A DNA stretch of 64,000 nucleotides from Lachnospiraceae bacterium (GCA_910576385.1 CAJTIR010000005.1:62001-126000); one strand, 5' to 3'. Positions 7,768-16,778 are shown, counted from the stretch's first letter. Notes: generated by a model from the sequence alone, not told the origin. Program-made: numbers and translations.

Positions 7768-8694
7768 CTAGGAAAATAATGGCGTAGAAAAATAGCGCTC
7801 CGCGGTGTCCGGCAATATGGTGACTACTGTTTTTCCTTTGCCAAGTTTACGCGCTAGTTTTATCGCTGCGGCCACATTGGTACCACTGGAAATACCACAC
7901 ATAATCCCTTCCTGGGCAGCAAGCTGCCGGGAAGTGGCAAGCGCTTCTTCATCTGTAACGATACAAACATCATTATAAATCTGCTGATTCAAGATTTCTG
8001 GAATCAATCCATCCCCTATTCCCATCTGCAGATGTGTGCCGATAGAACCTCCTGAGAGAATTGCTGCATGCTCTGGTTCTACGGCCCAGATCTCCATCTG
8101 TGGATTTTTCTCTTTTAACGTCTCCCCTACACCTGTGATCGTTCCTCCTGTTCCAATTCCAGAACAAAATCCATCTATGGGGCCGTTCACTTGCTCCAAA
8201 ATCTCCAAACCAGTCTGAATCTTATGTACCGCAGGATTTGCAGGATTCTCAAATTGCTGAGGCACAAATACTCTAGAATCCTTTTTCGCCATATCCAGCG
8301 CCGTCTGCAGACATTCCTCGATACAAGCGCCGATATTCCCAGCATCATGAATTAAAATTACCTCGGCGCCATAATGCTGTACCAATTTTCTTCGCTCTTC
8401 ACTCACAGAATCTGGCATTACAATCTTAGTCTGATAGCCTCGCACAGCACCCACGAGAGCCAAACCGATACCCTGATTGCCGCTGGTAGGCTCGACGATA
8501 ATCGTGTCCTCCTTAATCAGTCCCTGACGCTCAGCCTCCCGAATCATATTATATGCTGTCCTGGTCTTGATGGAACCACCGACATTCAAACCCTCAAATT
8601 TTACGAGAATCTGTGCACTATCTGGTTCCGTCATATGATTGAGACGAATCAGCGGGGTATTTCCCATTGCCTCTAAAATATTTTGATAAATCAT
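7768..8694 (-). CDS. cysK: Cysteine synthase family PLP enzyme (CysK-like)
   Basis: Predicted O-acetylserine sulfhydrylase, making cysteine from O-acetylserine and sulfide in the cytoplasm. The PLP lysine is Lys43 in GGSIKTR. The substrate loop reads PTSGNQG (69-75) where classical CysK has PTSGNTG, and the phosphate-binding loop is SGIGTGGT near 178. At 308 aa the length is standard. The Gln in the asparagine loop and the SIKTR form of the lysine motif set it apart from textbook CysK, so a related beta-replacement activity is possible. It is convergent with the NlpC/P60 gene and stands alone; AAGG precedes the ATG. Confidence 0.85.
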   Translation of the reverse strand: MIYQNILEAMGNTPLIRLNHMTEPDSAQILVKFEGLNVGGSIKTRTAYNMIREAERQGLIKEDTIIVEPTSGNQGIGLALVGAVRGYQTKIVMPDSVSEERRKLVQHYGAEVILIHDAGNIGACIEECLQTALDMAKKDSRVFVPQQFENPANPAVHKIQTGLEILEQVNGPIDGFCSGIGTGGTITGVGETLKEKNPQMEIWAVEPEHAAILSGGSIGTHLQMGIGDGLIPEILNQQIYNDVCIVTDEEALATSRQLAAQEGIMCGISSGTNVAAAIKLARKLGKGKTVVTILPDTAERYFSTPLFS

Positions 8695-8775
8695 TTTTTC
8701 TGCCTTCTTTTTTATTAATTTATATTCACATATCTATTCAAAAATAGCAGCAACCATGTGGTTACTGCTATCTAA

Positions 8776-8850
<75 letters not shown>

Positions 8851-8862
8851 CTGACAAAATAC

Positions 8863-8891
8863 ATTATATTCCATTTTCCTGTAATTGTCAA
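8863..8891 (-). promoter_or_regulatory. Consensus sigma-A promoter of tRNA-fMet
   Basis: TTGACA (8886-8891) and TATAAT (8863-8868) are both perfect consensus with a 17-base spacer, ending 12 bases before the tRNA 5' end. Confidence 0.9.
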
Positions 8892-8961
8892 TTTTTTTCT
8901 TACGACAAATTTCTCATAGATATCATTCTATAAAAAATCTATCCTGTTCCTGATCTCAATT

Positions 8962-9429
8962 TTACTCTTTTTCTGACTCTGCCGCAACCTCAGCAATGTT
9001 TGTATCACCAGTTTTAGCATGATCTAGCACTGCCGCTGCTAGTTTCTCAAAATTACTGCCTGAGGAGGATGCCCCTGCCAGCATATCGATATCGTCTGCA
9101 CCCTGTTTTTCCAAAAGCTGCGCCGCATATTTGCGCGTATAACGGTTAGGATAATTTCCCACCTGAGAATTCATATTCCTCATATAAGCGCTGTCCCAAG
9201 ATTTAATAAAACCAGCCGCATTGCGCGCATTATACTCGACACTGACGATTTTATTATCCATAACACAGATCGTGACAAATTCTTTCCATCCATGACTATA
9301 ATCTTTCATCTGCGCTGTATAATATCCATCTTCAAGATCACTCTTTCCCTGTTTGGTATCGCCACAACCGGAAAGTACCGCACATAAAAATATACCTAAA
9401 ATAATTCCAAACATTCGATATTTTTTCAT
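8962..9429 (-). CDS. FMN-binding domain lipoprotein
   Basis: A small extracytoplasmic lipoprotein. The signal peptide ends in the lipobox LSGC with Cys22. The rest resembles the FMN-binding domain of RnfG/NqrC and of extracellular electron-transfer lipoproteins. The segment DMLAGASSSGSNF (about residues 115-127) occupies the place of the flavinylation motif (D-x-x-x-G-A-T/S-x-S/T). At 155 aa it is a single domain. The ATG directly abuts the stop codon of the chemoreceptor gene, with AGGAGG inside that gene's end, so the two proteins are co-translated. No ApbE flavin transferase is in view. Function beyond flavin binding is inference. Confidence 0.75.
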   Translation of the reverse strand: MKKYRMFGIILGIFLCAVLSGCGDTKQGKSDLEDGYYTAQMKDYSHGWKEFVTICVMDNKIVSVEYNARNAAGFIKSWDSAYMRNMNSQVGNYPNRYTRKYAAQLLEKQGADDIDMLAGASSSGSNFEKLAAAVLDHAKTGDTNIAEVAAESEKE

Positions 9430-11388
9430 CTACATAAACCTCCTTAAGCGGAACCTATTTGATATGCTTTGTAGATCCTCTGCCTGTTTATGCAGCTTTT
9501 GACTTGCAGTCGTACTCTCATAGCTGGCATTTAGATTCTGTTGTGCAATGTCATTGATTTGAACAATCTGCTTTGACATATTAGACAAAGAATCCTTCTG
9601 AATGGTGACTGCTTCCTCTAAATGTTTTGTAATATCAGCCATCTGGTTCGAGATATCTTCAATATCTTCAAACGATTCCACTGCCTGTTTTACATATAAC
9701 ATCCCCTGCTCCACGGCATTTTGAGAATTACTAATTACCTCAGAAGCATGATGGGCAAATTCAGTACTCTGCGCTGCAAGATCCCGCACTTCCGCCGCAA
9801 CGACCGCGAAGCCCTTACCAGCTTCTCCAGCTCTTCCTGCCTCTACAGAAGCATTCAGCGCCAAGAGATTCGTCTGCAATGCAATATCTTCCAACAGCTT
9901 ATTGACTTTTATAATTTCATTTGAATTATCATTGATATTACCCATAGCTTTCAGAAGATTCTTCATATTCTGATCACCGGCGCTCATACTATTTTTAGCT
10001 CTCTGCATCAATTCTCCAGCGAGTTTTGTACGTTCATCTACCTCAATGATATTTTCATCAATTGCTTTGGTCTCCCCAGAGAGAACCATCAACGAATCAG
10101 ATTGTTTCGCAGAGCCAGTATGTACCAAAGAAGAACTTTCCGATACAGTCTTTGCCATAACCAGTACCTCCTCGGAAGAATCCTGCACTGATTTCAGCAT
10201 CGTATTTAAAGAAACAATAATCTGATTCAAAGCCTTCTTAATTTGAACAAAATCCCCTTGAAATTCACCTTCTATAGAAACATCAAAATTACCCTCCGAT
10301 AGACTGGACAAAATATCGGATAACTGTGAAATATATTGATTGATTGCCGTGATCGTATCATTCAATTTCACAGACAATACCTGTGTCTCATCTTTTGTCT
10401 CCACAATCTCCGTGGGCGTCTTTAAATCTCCCTGCGCCAACCATTCAATACGATTGGTGACAACCTTCAGCGAGCGGCGGATCTTAGAAGAAAATCCAAT
10501 AATTACAAGTATAGCTACAACCAAAAGCAGAGATGTGATCACGGCTGCCTTCATCGTGCTTTCATGCGCTGCTCCCATAAAATCACTGCGAGGCAAAATA
10601 ATGGTCAGATACCAATTGGTGCCATTGATGGGAACATAACCAACTAACCAGGCCTCTTTTCCCTTTTCTACCACCATCACTCCAGTTTCTCCTGAAAGAA
10701 CTTTATCCTCCAATATGTCAGAACCGGTGTATTCTTCCATATCTTTTTGTTCTAAAACCAATTCTTTATTGCGGTTTCCCATAATTTTGCCATCTGAGTT
10801 GACAATATATGCTTCTCCATTGGCACTGATATTGATACTGGTTAGAACGTCATTTAAAACATCATACTTGTAGCTGCCAACAAGATAATATAAAAATTCT
10901 CCTTCTGCATTGCTAATGGGGATTCCTACACAAAGTTCCAGCTCCCCATCACGAACATTAACATCATCTACAACCAGATTCTGCGTTTCTTCTAACAATG
11001 GGAACATACTACGTTCCTTCAGATTCTTGGGACATACATCATGCCCGACATAAAGCTCTCCCTTGACATCATATAAACCCAGCCAGACAAACTCAATACC
11101 AGATTGAGCTTTATCCAAAACCCTTAACTTTTGTTCTTTTGAACTTTCTACATTGGTAAGTATCTCATTATCACCAATCATAAAGATTCGATCTGCCAAT
11201 ACATGTATATTTCCCTCTACACTTTGAGACGCCGTTTTAATCATAGACGGCAATACATTTGATAAAATAGTATCTGTCAAAGATGTCATAGAACGTACCA
11301 TCAGTGACACCAATACTGCTGACAGCAATATCATAATTAGAATTGTCGTTGTCAATATTTTTCCACTAATGCTCCTTTTCACTTTCAT
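9430..11388 (-). CDS. Methyl-accepting chemotaxis protein with Cache sensor
   Basis: A transmembrane chemoreceptor. Helix 1 is at about residues 10-34, an extracellular dCache-like domain at about 35-280 ([29 protein letters not shown]), helix 2 at about 283-303, then HAMP (about 305-360) and the MCP signalling domain to the end. The hairpin tip reads [28 protein letters not shown], with SVEAG in place of the common AIEAA. At 652 aa it is full length. It is the first gene of a two-gene operon with the FMN-binding lipoprotein, an unusual partner that hints at redox or electron-acceptor sensing. The promoter is at 11449-11477. Confidence 0.92.
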   Translation of the reverse strand: MKVKRSISGKILTTTILIMILLSAVLVSLMVRSMTSLTDTILSNVLPSMIKTASQSVEGNIHVLADRIFMIGDNEILTNVESSKEQKLRVLDKAQSGIEFVWLGLYDVKGELYVGHDVCPKNLKERSMFPLLEETQNLVVDDVNVRDGELELCVGIPISNAEGEFLYYLVGSYKYDVLNDVLTSINISANGEAYIVNSDGKIMGNRNKELVLEQKDMEEYTGSDILEDKVLSGETGVMVVEKGKEAWLVGYVPINGTNWYLTIILPRSDFMGAAHESTMKAAVITSLLLVVAILVIIGFSSKIRRSLKVVTNRIEWLAQGDLKTPTEIVETKDETQVLSVKLNDTITAINQYISQLSDILSSLSEGNFDVSIEGEFQGDFVQIKKALNQIIVSLNTMLKSVQDSSEEVLVMAKTVSESSSLVHTGSAKQSDSLMVLSGETKAIDENIIEVDERTKLAGELMQRAKNSMSAGDQNMKNLLKAMGNINDNSNEIIKVNKLLEDIALQTNLLALNASVEAGRAGEAGKGFAVVAAEVRDLAAQSTEFAHHASEVISNSQNAVEQGMLYVKQAVESFEDIEDISNQMADITKHLEEAVTIQKDSLSNMSKQIVQINDIAQQNLNASYESTTASQKLHKQAEDLQSISNRFRLRRFM

Positions 11389-11448
11389 TTAGGTTCCCCC
11401 TTCCTGTTTGATTTTTTATTATTTTTAATCTATAACACAGATGAGAAT

Positions 11449-11477
11449 ATTGTACTACAGTATTTTTTTAAATTCAA
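11449..11477 (-). promoter_or_regulatory. Sigma-A promoter for the Cache chemoreceptor
   Basis: TTGAAT (11472-11477) and TACAAT (11449-11454) are 17 bases apart, about 60 bases before the ATG. No sigma-D motif is seen here. Confidence 0.65.
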
Positions 11478-11492
11478 TCCTCTTTCATTTTT

Positions 11493-11687
11493 TTTGAGTT
11501 TCCCCATTTTTTATAATCACTGATATTTTAGCGCCAAAAGGTCTTGCTGCCTTTGGCAGCTTAGACATCTTGCACAAAAAGTATCTGGAAAGCTAACTTT
11601 CCAAAGCACTTTTATGTGCAAAGTTTTTCCATCACTTCGTGATGGAAACCTTTTGGCACTATAAATTACAAAATGGGAAAACTCAAA
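11493..11687. mobile_element. Complete MITE-like element with three-armed core
   Basis: Terminal inverted repeats TTTGAGTTTCCCCATTTT (11493-11510) and AAAATGGGAAAACTCAAA (11670-11687) match at 17 of 18 positions. The core (11530-11660, 131 bases) has outer arms GCCAAAAGGT/ACCTTTTGGC. It encloses three hairpins: GCTGCC-TTT-GGCAGC, a long stem TTGCACA/TGTGCAA capped by TGGAAAG/CTTTCCA, and TTTCCATCAC-TTC-GTGATGGAAA. The layout equals that at 5545-5674. No ORF of note is present, so any movement would need a transposase in trans. Confidence 0.75.
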
Positions 11688-11934
11688 TCTTTCATCTTTA
11701 TTTTGACAAATTATATAGAAAATCTTTTATAATCAGTTATCCAGTCCATAAACATTAAAACTTAGTTCAATTTTTAATAATTTTTCTTAATATCTTTAAG
11801 AACATTAAGGCTTAAATCAACTTTACTGACAACAACGATTTCCAAATAATTGAAAATAATATTCATAAACATTTATTCATAAATCAGAATCATAAATTAC
11901 TTGATTCTCAAACACCAGACTCATTGAAATATAC

Positions 11935-11963
11935 TTGAGTTTCTTTCTTTTTTCCGGTATACT
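11935..11963 (+). promoter_or_regulatory. Sigma-A promoter for the decarboxylase
   Basis: TTGAGT (11935-11940) and TATACT (11958-11963) have a 17-base spacer, 82 bases before the start codon. Confidence 0.6.
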
Positions 11964-11981
11964 TAAGGCAGAATTATAACT

Positions 11982-12014
11982 GTTCCAAAGACCAATCGGA
12001 TGCTTCTTTGGAAC
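11982..12014 (+). promoter_or_regulatory. Leader hairpin of the decarboxylase gene
   Basis: A perfect 9-bp inverted repeat GTTCCAAAG/CTTTGGAAC with a 15-base loop sits in the short leader, just before GGAGCTCTATT-ATG. It may be an operator or an mRNA stability stem; no T tract follows. Confidence 0.45.
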
Positions 12015-12045
12015 TTATCCTAATTATATAAAAAGGAGCTCTATT

Positions 12046-13548
12046 ATGTCTGAGATCAAATACAGCTGGCAGGAAGATTCTGCCTTTCTTGACCAAAAAC
12101 TGCTGCGCTATTCCCAAAGCAATTGCTACCCATTCCATATGCCAGGCCACAAACGTGCACCTTTAGAATTTCCCAATCCTTACGCCATAGATATTACAGA
12201 AATTGATGGTTTTGACAATCTCCATTATGCACAGGGAATTTTAAAAGACGCCCAAAATCGGGCGGCTGAGCTTTATGGTGCACAAGAAACTTTTTATCTG
12301 ATAAATGGAAGTACTGCTGGCATCTTGAGCGCTGTAAGCGCTGCCCTGCCTCGCCTGGGTACTATGTTGATGTCCCGCAACAGCCACAGATCTGTCTATC
12401 ATGCAGCTTTCTTGAGAGAGCTGGAAACGGTATATCTTCTGCCTGCGGCAACTAAATTTGGCATATCTGGCTCTGTCTCTCCCGCACATGTAGCACAAGC
12501 GCTTGAAGATCTACCACAGATTTCTGCTGTATTTATCACCTCTCCCACCTATGATGGGGTAGTGTCTGATATCCGCACAATTGCTGAGATTGTACATGCT
12601 TATCATCTGCCATTGATCGTGGATGAAGCGCATGGGGCGCATTTTTCATTTTCAGAGACATTTCCAGAGTCTGCTTTGGACTGTGGTGCAGATCTTGTAA
12701 TACACAGTCTGCACAAAACTTTGCCCTCCCTTACTCAAACAGCGCTGCTGCATGTAAATTCTGACCGCATTGACAAAACGGCTTTAAGACGTTTCTTATC
12801 AATTTATCAGAGCAGCTCCCCCTCCTATCTTCTGATGGCCTCCATTGAACAATGTATGCGCTTCCTGAAAGAAGAGGGCAGCACACAAATGTCTGAATTT
12901 ACCTTAAAATTAAATAACTTTTACAAACAGGCAAAATCACTAAAACACCTGAAAGTATTTGACAAATCTTCCTGTTCTGCTGAAGAATGTTTTGATCATG
13001 ATATCTCTAAAATCTTGATCTCCATTGGTGATTCAGGGATAAGCGCTAAAAAACTGTATCAAAAATTACTACACAATTATCAATTACAGATGGAAATGTG
13101 TAGCGGGCATTATGTAACCGCTCTGACAAGCCTGATGGATACCTCTGATGGATTCCGCCGACTGTTACAAGCTTTAAAAGAAATCGATGATTCTGTCTCT
13201 GTTTCTTCACAAAGTACTAAGACGGAATCAAAAAAGATATTTGGCGCCAAACCGAACACTAAAAAACGGCTGTTGACCAGCGATATCATCTATCAGAATC
13301 CAAAGCCACAGATGCCGATTGCCCTTGCATTGGAACAACCTTCAGAGACACTTTCTCTGAAAGCATCCACGGGACATATCAGCCAAGAATATATTTTTCT
13401 CTATCCGCCTGGAATCCCCTTATTAGCTCCGGGAGAAATTCTTACAGGTAAACTCTTGGGAATGATAGAGCACTGTCAAAAGTTAGGCCTGTCCGTGGAA
13501 GGCTTAAGTGATATGAACAATCAATCTATTCAAGTTGTAAAACAATAA
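12046..13548 (+). CDS. Orn/Lys/Arg decarboxylase family enzyme (SpeA/YaaO-like)
   Basis: A PLP-dependent, aminotransferase-fold decarboxylase that makes a polyamine precursor (agmatine, cadaverine or putrescine) from a basic amino acid in the cytoplasm. Visible are the N-terminal PFHMPGHKR, the PLP-contacting Asp193 in VDEAHGAH, the Schiff-base Lys224 in SLHKTLPSLTQ, and the C-terminal domain motif YPPGIPLLAPGE. At 500 aa it matches the short Gram-positive form without the N-terminal wing domain. It stands alone between its promoter and terminator rather than beside tmk or holB as in many Firmicutes. The substrate cannot be decided from sequence. Confidence 0.9.
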   Translation: MSEIKYSWQEDSAFLDQKLLRYSQSNCYPFHMPGHKRAPLEFPNPYAIDITEIDGFDNLHYAQGILKDAQNRAAELYGAQETFYLINGSTAGILSAVSAALPRLGTMLMSRNSHRSVYHAAFLRELETVYLLPAATKFGISGSVSPAHVAQALEDLPQISAVFITSPTYDGVVSDIRTIAEIVHAYHLPLIVDEAHGAHFSFSETFPESALDCGADLVIHSLHKTLPSLTQTALLHVNSDRIDKTALRRFLSIYQSSSPSYLLMASIEQCMRFLKEEGSTQMSEFTLKLNNFYKQAKSLKHLKVFDKSSCSAEECFDHDISKILISIGDSGISAKKLYQKLLHNYQLQMEMCSGHYVTALTSLMDTSDGFRRLLQALKEIDDSVSVSSQSTKTESKKIFGAKPNTKKRLLTSDIIYQNPKPQMPIALALEQPSETLSLKASTGHISQEYIFLYPPGIPLLAPGEILTGKLLGMIEHCQKLGLSVEGLSDMNNQSIQVVKQ

Positions 13549-13592
13549 ACTGTATCAGTAAGAAATTTTTTTAGTTTCTAAAACTTAGCGCT

Positions 13593-13653
13593 ATTATAAA
13601 ACCCCTGCGGCAAATTTCAATTTTCTTTTGTCACAGGGGGATATTTTTATAAT
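13593..13653 (+). terminator. Terminator of the decarboxylase gene
   Basis: ATTATAAAA with CCCCTG pairs with CAGGGG and TTTTTATAAT around a loop of about 26 bases, 45 bases after the stop codon, and ends in a T-rich tail. Confidence 0.6.
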
Positions 13654-13680
13654 TTATAACGATTCAGAACTACTAAAAAA

Positions 13681-13727
13681 TAGGAAGTCAGACTCTTCCA
13701 AATAAATTTGATGATTCTGGCTTCCTA
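13681..13727 (-). terminator. Terminator of the second chemoreceptor gene
   Basis: The stem TAGGAAGxCAGAxTC with its complement is followed on the minus strand by ATTTTTTAG. Between it and the gene end (13730-13860) lies a conserved tail with further short stems (CCACAGA/TCTGTGG and GGGCATTATTGCCC). Confidence 0.6.
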
Positions 13728-13865
13728 TTTATGGGGGCAATAATGCCCTCATCCACAGACTGAAGTCTCGTCGGAGATATATGACAATTAGACTGACATA
13801 TCTGTGGCTTTGGGTTTTTCCTAATTACTAAAATTGATATTTCCATAGGATTCAAAATGGCACGA

Positions 13866-15536
13866 TCAGATCTTAAATTGATCCATCAAGTTGACCATAG
13901 ATTCTACTTGTGCCTTCTGCTCTTCACTGACTGCCGCTGTCTCCTCTGATGCAGCCGAGTTATTATCCACAATATCGGCTACGCGAATAATATTTTCATT
14001 GATATGATTCATATTGTTGACGTCATTGGTAAGCAGTTCTGACATTTGCCCCATCTTATCTGTTGCTTCTTTCGCTCCCTGCATGACTTCATCCATACTC
14101 AAAGCTGCTTCGTCTGCAATCTCAATTCCCTTTTCAACCGCCATAACCGTTCTCTCAATCAATTTATCGCTCTCTCCGGCAGCCTTCGCAGATTGATCAG
14201 CCAGATCTTTTACCTGATCTGCCACAATCGCAAATCCTCTTCCAGCTTCCCCAGCACGTGCCGCTTCAATCGATGCATTTAAAGAAAGCAGATTTGTCTG
14301 AGAAGCAATATCCTCAATGGTACGAATAATCTCTCCAATCTCTTCGGAACACTTACTGATCTGGCCAATTGTCTCTTTTAATTCCTGCATCTTTTCATTC
14401 CCAGTGATCAAAACATGACTTGCACGGCTAGAAAGTTTTACGGTCTCATTCGCTTCATTTGCGCTGTGCTCCATACTGTGATACATATTATCCACAAGAC
14501 TTACCAAATCAGAAATCTTGCCTGCCTGTTCGGTACTTCCTTCCGCTAAGTCTGAGGCAGCATAAGCCAATTGCTCTGAACCACTGTCAATCTGCTGAGC
14601 AACCTCGCGGATCGTGCTCAAGGTTTCTCTCATTTTCTCACAAATTTTCAGAAATGATTCCTTAATCTGTCCAAATTCTCCTACATAATCCTGCTCAATA
14701 GAAATATTATAATTGCCATCCCCCATACTCTCTAAAACATCAGATATCTCTTGAATCATCGCTGTCATATTCTGTTTCATCAGAGCAATGGAACCAGCCA
14801 TATTTCCAACCTCACTGTCATCCACCGTCACTGCTAACTCTGTATGGAAATCTCCTGCTGCCAGCTCTGTCATCTGCTCTGACACCTTGACAATTGGATC
14901 TAACAGCTCATTTCGGGAGAATTTTACTAATCTTGTGATCTCATACACTAAATACAAAAAAGATAATGAATACAAAACTTCTATAAATATTTGAAAAATT
15001 CTCATTGTCATCTTTGAAGCATTAAGCCGTGATTGAATCTGATGAATTGCCTCATCTGTCAGAAAATTGATCTGGCGGACCGTATCGCTGTACTCTTTCC
15101 CAAATACGTGCTCTCTAGCTGTTTCTGTATCTCCTTTACCGGCAAGTGTAAACGCTTCTTCTTCTAGAGGAACCAGACCATTGGAAAGTTCTGCAATCTG
15201 ATTCATCTTCTGCCACTCGTCCTTGGTAATATGATTTTTTTCTAAACCTGCCCAGGCGATATCTCGATTCTTATCCTCGTTAAGCTCTTTCATATAGTCG
15301 TCATAATAGTTTTGTTCTCCGGTAGCTGCATAAGCCTGCACAGCATAAGTCAATGTCTTAGATGCGATACGATACTGATTCAGATAAGTAGTTGTCTCCA
15401 ACTCTTCATCTGTCACCATTGTCATCCATATGTTTGTACCCAGAGATAACAGCAGCAGCACAGCTCCTACTACAACCGCGATCACAGATTGTCTGACAAT
15501 TCGTTTCAAATGATATGATTGACTGTTCTTGTTCAT
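13866..15536 (-). CDS. Methyl-accepting chemotaxis protein with four-helix sensor
   Basis: A chemoreceptor with helix 1 at about residues 15-37, a helical extracellular domain of about 140 residues (4HB_MCP type, [18 protein letters not shown]), helix 2 at about 180-202, a HAMP linker and a long cytoplasmic coiled coil. The signalling tip reads [28 protein letters not shown]. At 556 aa it is full length. GGGGGA precedes the ATG. It is transcribed away from the sigma-D-controlled gene at 15771. The ligand is unknown. No che or flagellar genes lie in the window. Confidence 0.92.
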   Translation of the reverse strand: MNKNSQSYHLKRIVRQSVIAVVVGAVLLLLSLGTNIWMTMVTDEELETTTYLNQYRIASKTLTYAVQAYAATGEQNYYDDYMKELNEDKNRDIAWAGLEKNHITKDEWQKMNQIAELSNGLVPLEEEAFTLAGKGDTETAREHVFGKEYSDTVRQINFLTDEAIHQIQSRLNASKMTMRIFQIFIEVLYSLSFLYLVYEITRLVKFSRNELLDPIVKVSEQMTELAAGDFHTELAVTVDDSEVGNMAGSIALMKQNMTAMIQEISDVLESMGDGNYNISIEQDYVGEFGQIKESFLKICEKMRETLSTIREVAQQIDSGSEQLAYAASDLAEGSTEQAGKISDLVSLVDNMYHSMEHSANEANETVKLSSRASHVLITGNEKMQELKETIGQISKCSEEIGEIIRTIEDIASQTNLLSLNASIEAARAGEAGRGFAIVADQVKDLADQSAKAAGESDKLIERTVMAVEKGIEIADEAALSMDEVMQGAKEATDKMGQMSELLTNDVNNMNHINENIIRVADIVDNNSAASEETAAVSEEQKAQVESMVNLMDQFKI

Positions 15537-15577
15537 AATATTTCCCCCTGTATTTTTTGGTCAAAATGTCTATTTAT

Positions 15578-15606
15578 ATCTTACTTTATTACAACTAATT
15601 AGTCAA
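15578..15606 (-). promoter_or_regulatory. Sigma-A promoter for the four-helix chemoreceptor
   Basis: TTGACT (15601-15606) and TAAGAT (15578-15583) are 17 bases apart on the minus strand, 42 bases before the ATG. Confidence 0.5.
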
Positions 15607-15629
15607 GTTTAACTATAACTTCTTTGCGC

Positions 15630-15657
15630 TAAAGTTTTTTATTTTAACAGCCGATAT
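15630..15657 (+). promoter_or_regulatory. Sigma-D/sigma-28 type promoter
   Basis: TAAA (15630-15633, continuing GTTT) is followed after 16 bases by GCCGATAT (15650-15657). This matches the motility sigma factor consensus TAAA-N15/16-GCCGATAT. It is the only such match I noticed in the window, and it points at the gene starting at 15771. Confidence 0.75.
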
Positions 15658-15676
15658 ATTAAAATAAAATATATGT

Positions 15677-15752
15677 GGTAAACGGATTTACCAGCAGGGT
15701 AATCACAAACAACAGGCCGCCATATGGCGCCTTTATTTGAAAAATTACCTGC
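15677..15752 (+). promoter_or_regulatory. Structured 5' leader before an AAGGAGG site
   Basis: A small hairpin GGTAAA-CGGA-TTTACC (15677-15692) is followed by a stem GCAGGGTAAT/ATTACCTGC (15694-15703 with 15744-15752, one bulge) that encloses AGGC-CGCCATATGGCG-CCT (15714-15732). It ends 3 bases before CAAGGAGGAT. The position suggests post-transcriptional control. The CAAGGAGGA sequence resembles a CsrA site, but that is inference. Confidence 0.5.
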
Positions 15753-15770
15753 ATCAAGGAGGATGATTAC

Positions 15771-16589
15771 ATGGGTTTGATCATTGGTAGCAACAGTTCT
15801 GCCGAACAAGTGATAACTGTAAAAAACAGAGATGGCAGCACCGCGGGGAGCATCCATATTTCCTCCCCAAAAAAGAAGAAGAAAAGACGCCTGCAGTACA
15901 GTTTTAAGGCAATTTCAACACAGATTATGATGACAAAAACATCTAACAGCGCCAGTCAGGTACTGACAAAAGCACGGGGCAAGGTTGCCATGCTCCAGAG
16001 AAACTTGGATAATGATAATTATGACGATACAGAATTGAGACATGCTATTATCCATGCAAAAAAAATGGAACGAATCGCCAAAAAGCGTATGAAACATTTG
16101 GCAGAGGAGGAATTGGCCAAGCAGAAACAGAACAATGTCATAAATCAAGACGGGAGCAGCATACCTGAACTTCCAGATCCAGAAGAAGAAAGCCTTGAGA
16201 TGAGTGAAGAGGAATTAAAACAGATGATGGAAGAATTTCAGCAGATGATGGAGGAGTATATGGGAGAATCCATGCAGACGCTGATGGAGGAAACAGGGCT
16301 TGATGATCTGGCAGATGAAATGACGGTGGCTCAACAAGGTGAATTGGCACCAGAAGATCTTGAGGAATTAAAGAAAAAACATCGTTCAGAAGAACTGCGT
16401 GAAATTATGGAAGCAGACATGAAATATCTCAAAGCTATGATCAATAAACTGGAGAGAGACCGCCAGGAAGCTGCCAACAATGTTTCTAACGGAGTAAGAC
16501 TGGAAATCTCAGGGCTGGAGATGCCAGTAGAGACTTCCACGCAGCCAACAATCACCCCTCAGGGAATCAATGTGGATCTTTTGTTATAA
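15771..16589 (+). CDS. Unknown coiled-coil protein, likely motility regulon
   Basis: I do not recognise a named family with certainty. The 272-aa product has no signal peptide or membrane segment. An N-terminal stretch of about 30 residues precedes the basic run PKKKKKRR. A helical region with many Lys/Met/Glu follows (about 55-130), then an acidic, Met-rich coiled coil (about 130-225, EELKQMMEEFQQMMEEYMGE) and a Pro/Thr-rich tail. The start is fixed by AAGGAGG 6 bases before the ATG. It has a sigma-D-like promoter and a structured leader, so it is probably co-expressed with flagella and chemotaxis. It sits between two chemoreceptor operons and fumarase and ends at a strong terminator. Confidence 0.75.
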   Translation: MGLIIGSNSSAEQVITVKNRDGSTAGSIHISSPKKKKKRRLQYSFKAISTQIMMTKTSNSASQVLTKARGKVAMLQRNLDNDNYDDTELRHAIIHAKKMERIAKKRMKHLAEEELAKQKQNNVINQDGSSIPELPDPEEESLEMSEEELKQMMEEFQQMMEEYMGESMQTLMEETGLDDLADEMTVAQQGELAPEDLEELKKKHRSEELREIMEADMKYLKAMINKLERDRQEAANNVSNGVRLEISGLEMPVETSTQPTITPQGINVDLLL

Positions 16590-16615
16590 CGTTATGTAAC
16601 GATTCAAAGTCTATG

Positions 16616-16670
16616 AAAATAAATATTCAGACCTCTTAAATCTGTTTAAAAAGGTCTGAATATTTATTTT
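16616..16670 (+). terminator. Strong terminator after the coiled-coil gene
   Basis: A perfect 19-bp stem (16616-16634 with 16652-16670; core TATTCAGACCT/AGGTCTGAATA) with a 17-base loop starts 26 bases after the stop codon and ends in TTTATTTTTAT. Confidence 0.8.
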
Positions 16671-16671
16671 T

Positions 16672-16778
16672 ATGAAGACGATAATCCCAAAATCCACAGT
16701 TCAAATTTATTTATAAAGGGATAAATACTTATCTTCATGAGGATGATAATCCCAAAATCCACAGTTCAAATTTATTTA
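16672..16778. repeat. Two 42-bp direct repeats
   Basis: 16672-16713 and 16737-16778 are the same 42-base sequence apart from two transitions. Both contain ATAATCCCAAAATCCACAG, and the period is 65 bases. A diverged third version, ATGGGGGCAATAATGCCC then TCATCCACAG, occurs at 13731-13758, likewise directly after a hairpin terminator. Confidence 0.75.

Noticed and set aside
15694-15752. c-di-GMP riboswitch in the leader of the coiled-coil gene
   Set aside because: The GGTAAAC start is suggestive, but the conserved tetraloop-receptor pattern and joining segments of the known c-di-GMP-I aptamer are not visible.
15639-15857. A 72-codon minus-strand frame over the sigma-D leader
   Set aside because: It is antisense to a well supported promoter, leader and gene start, and lacks a ribosome binding site.
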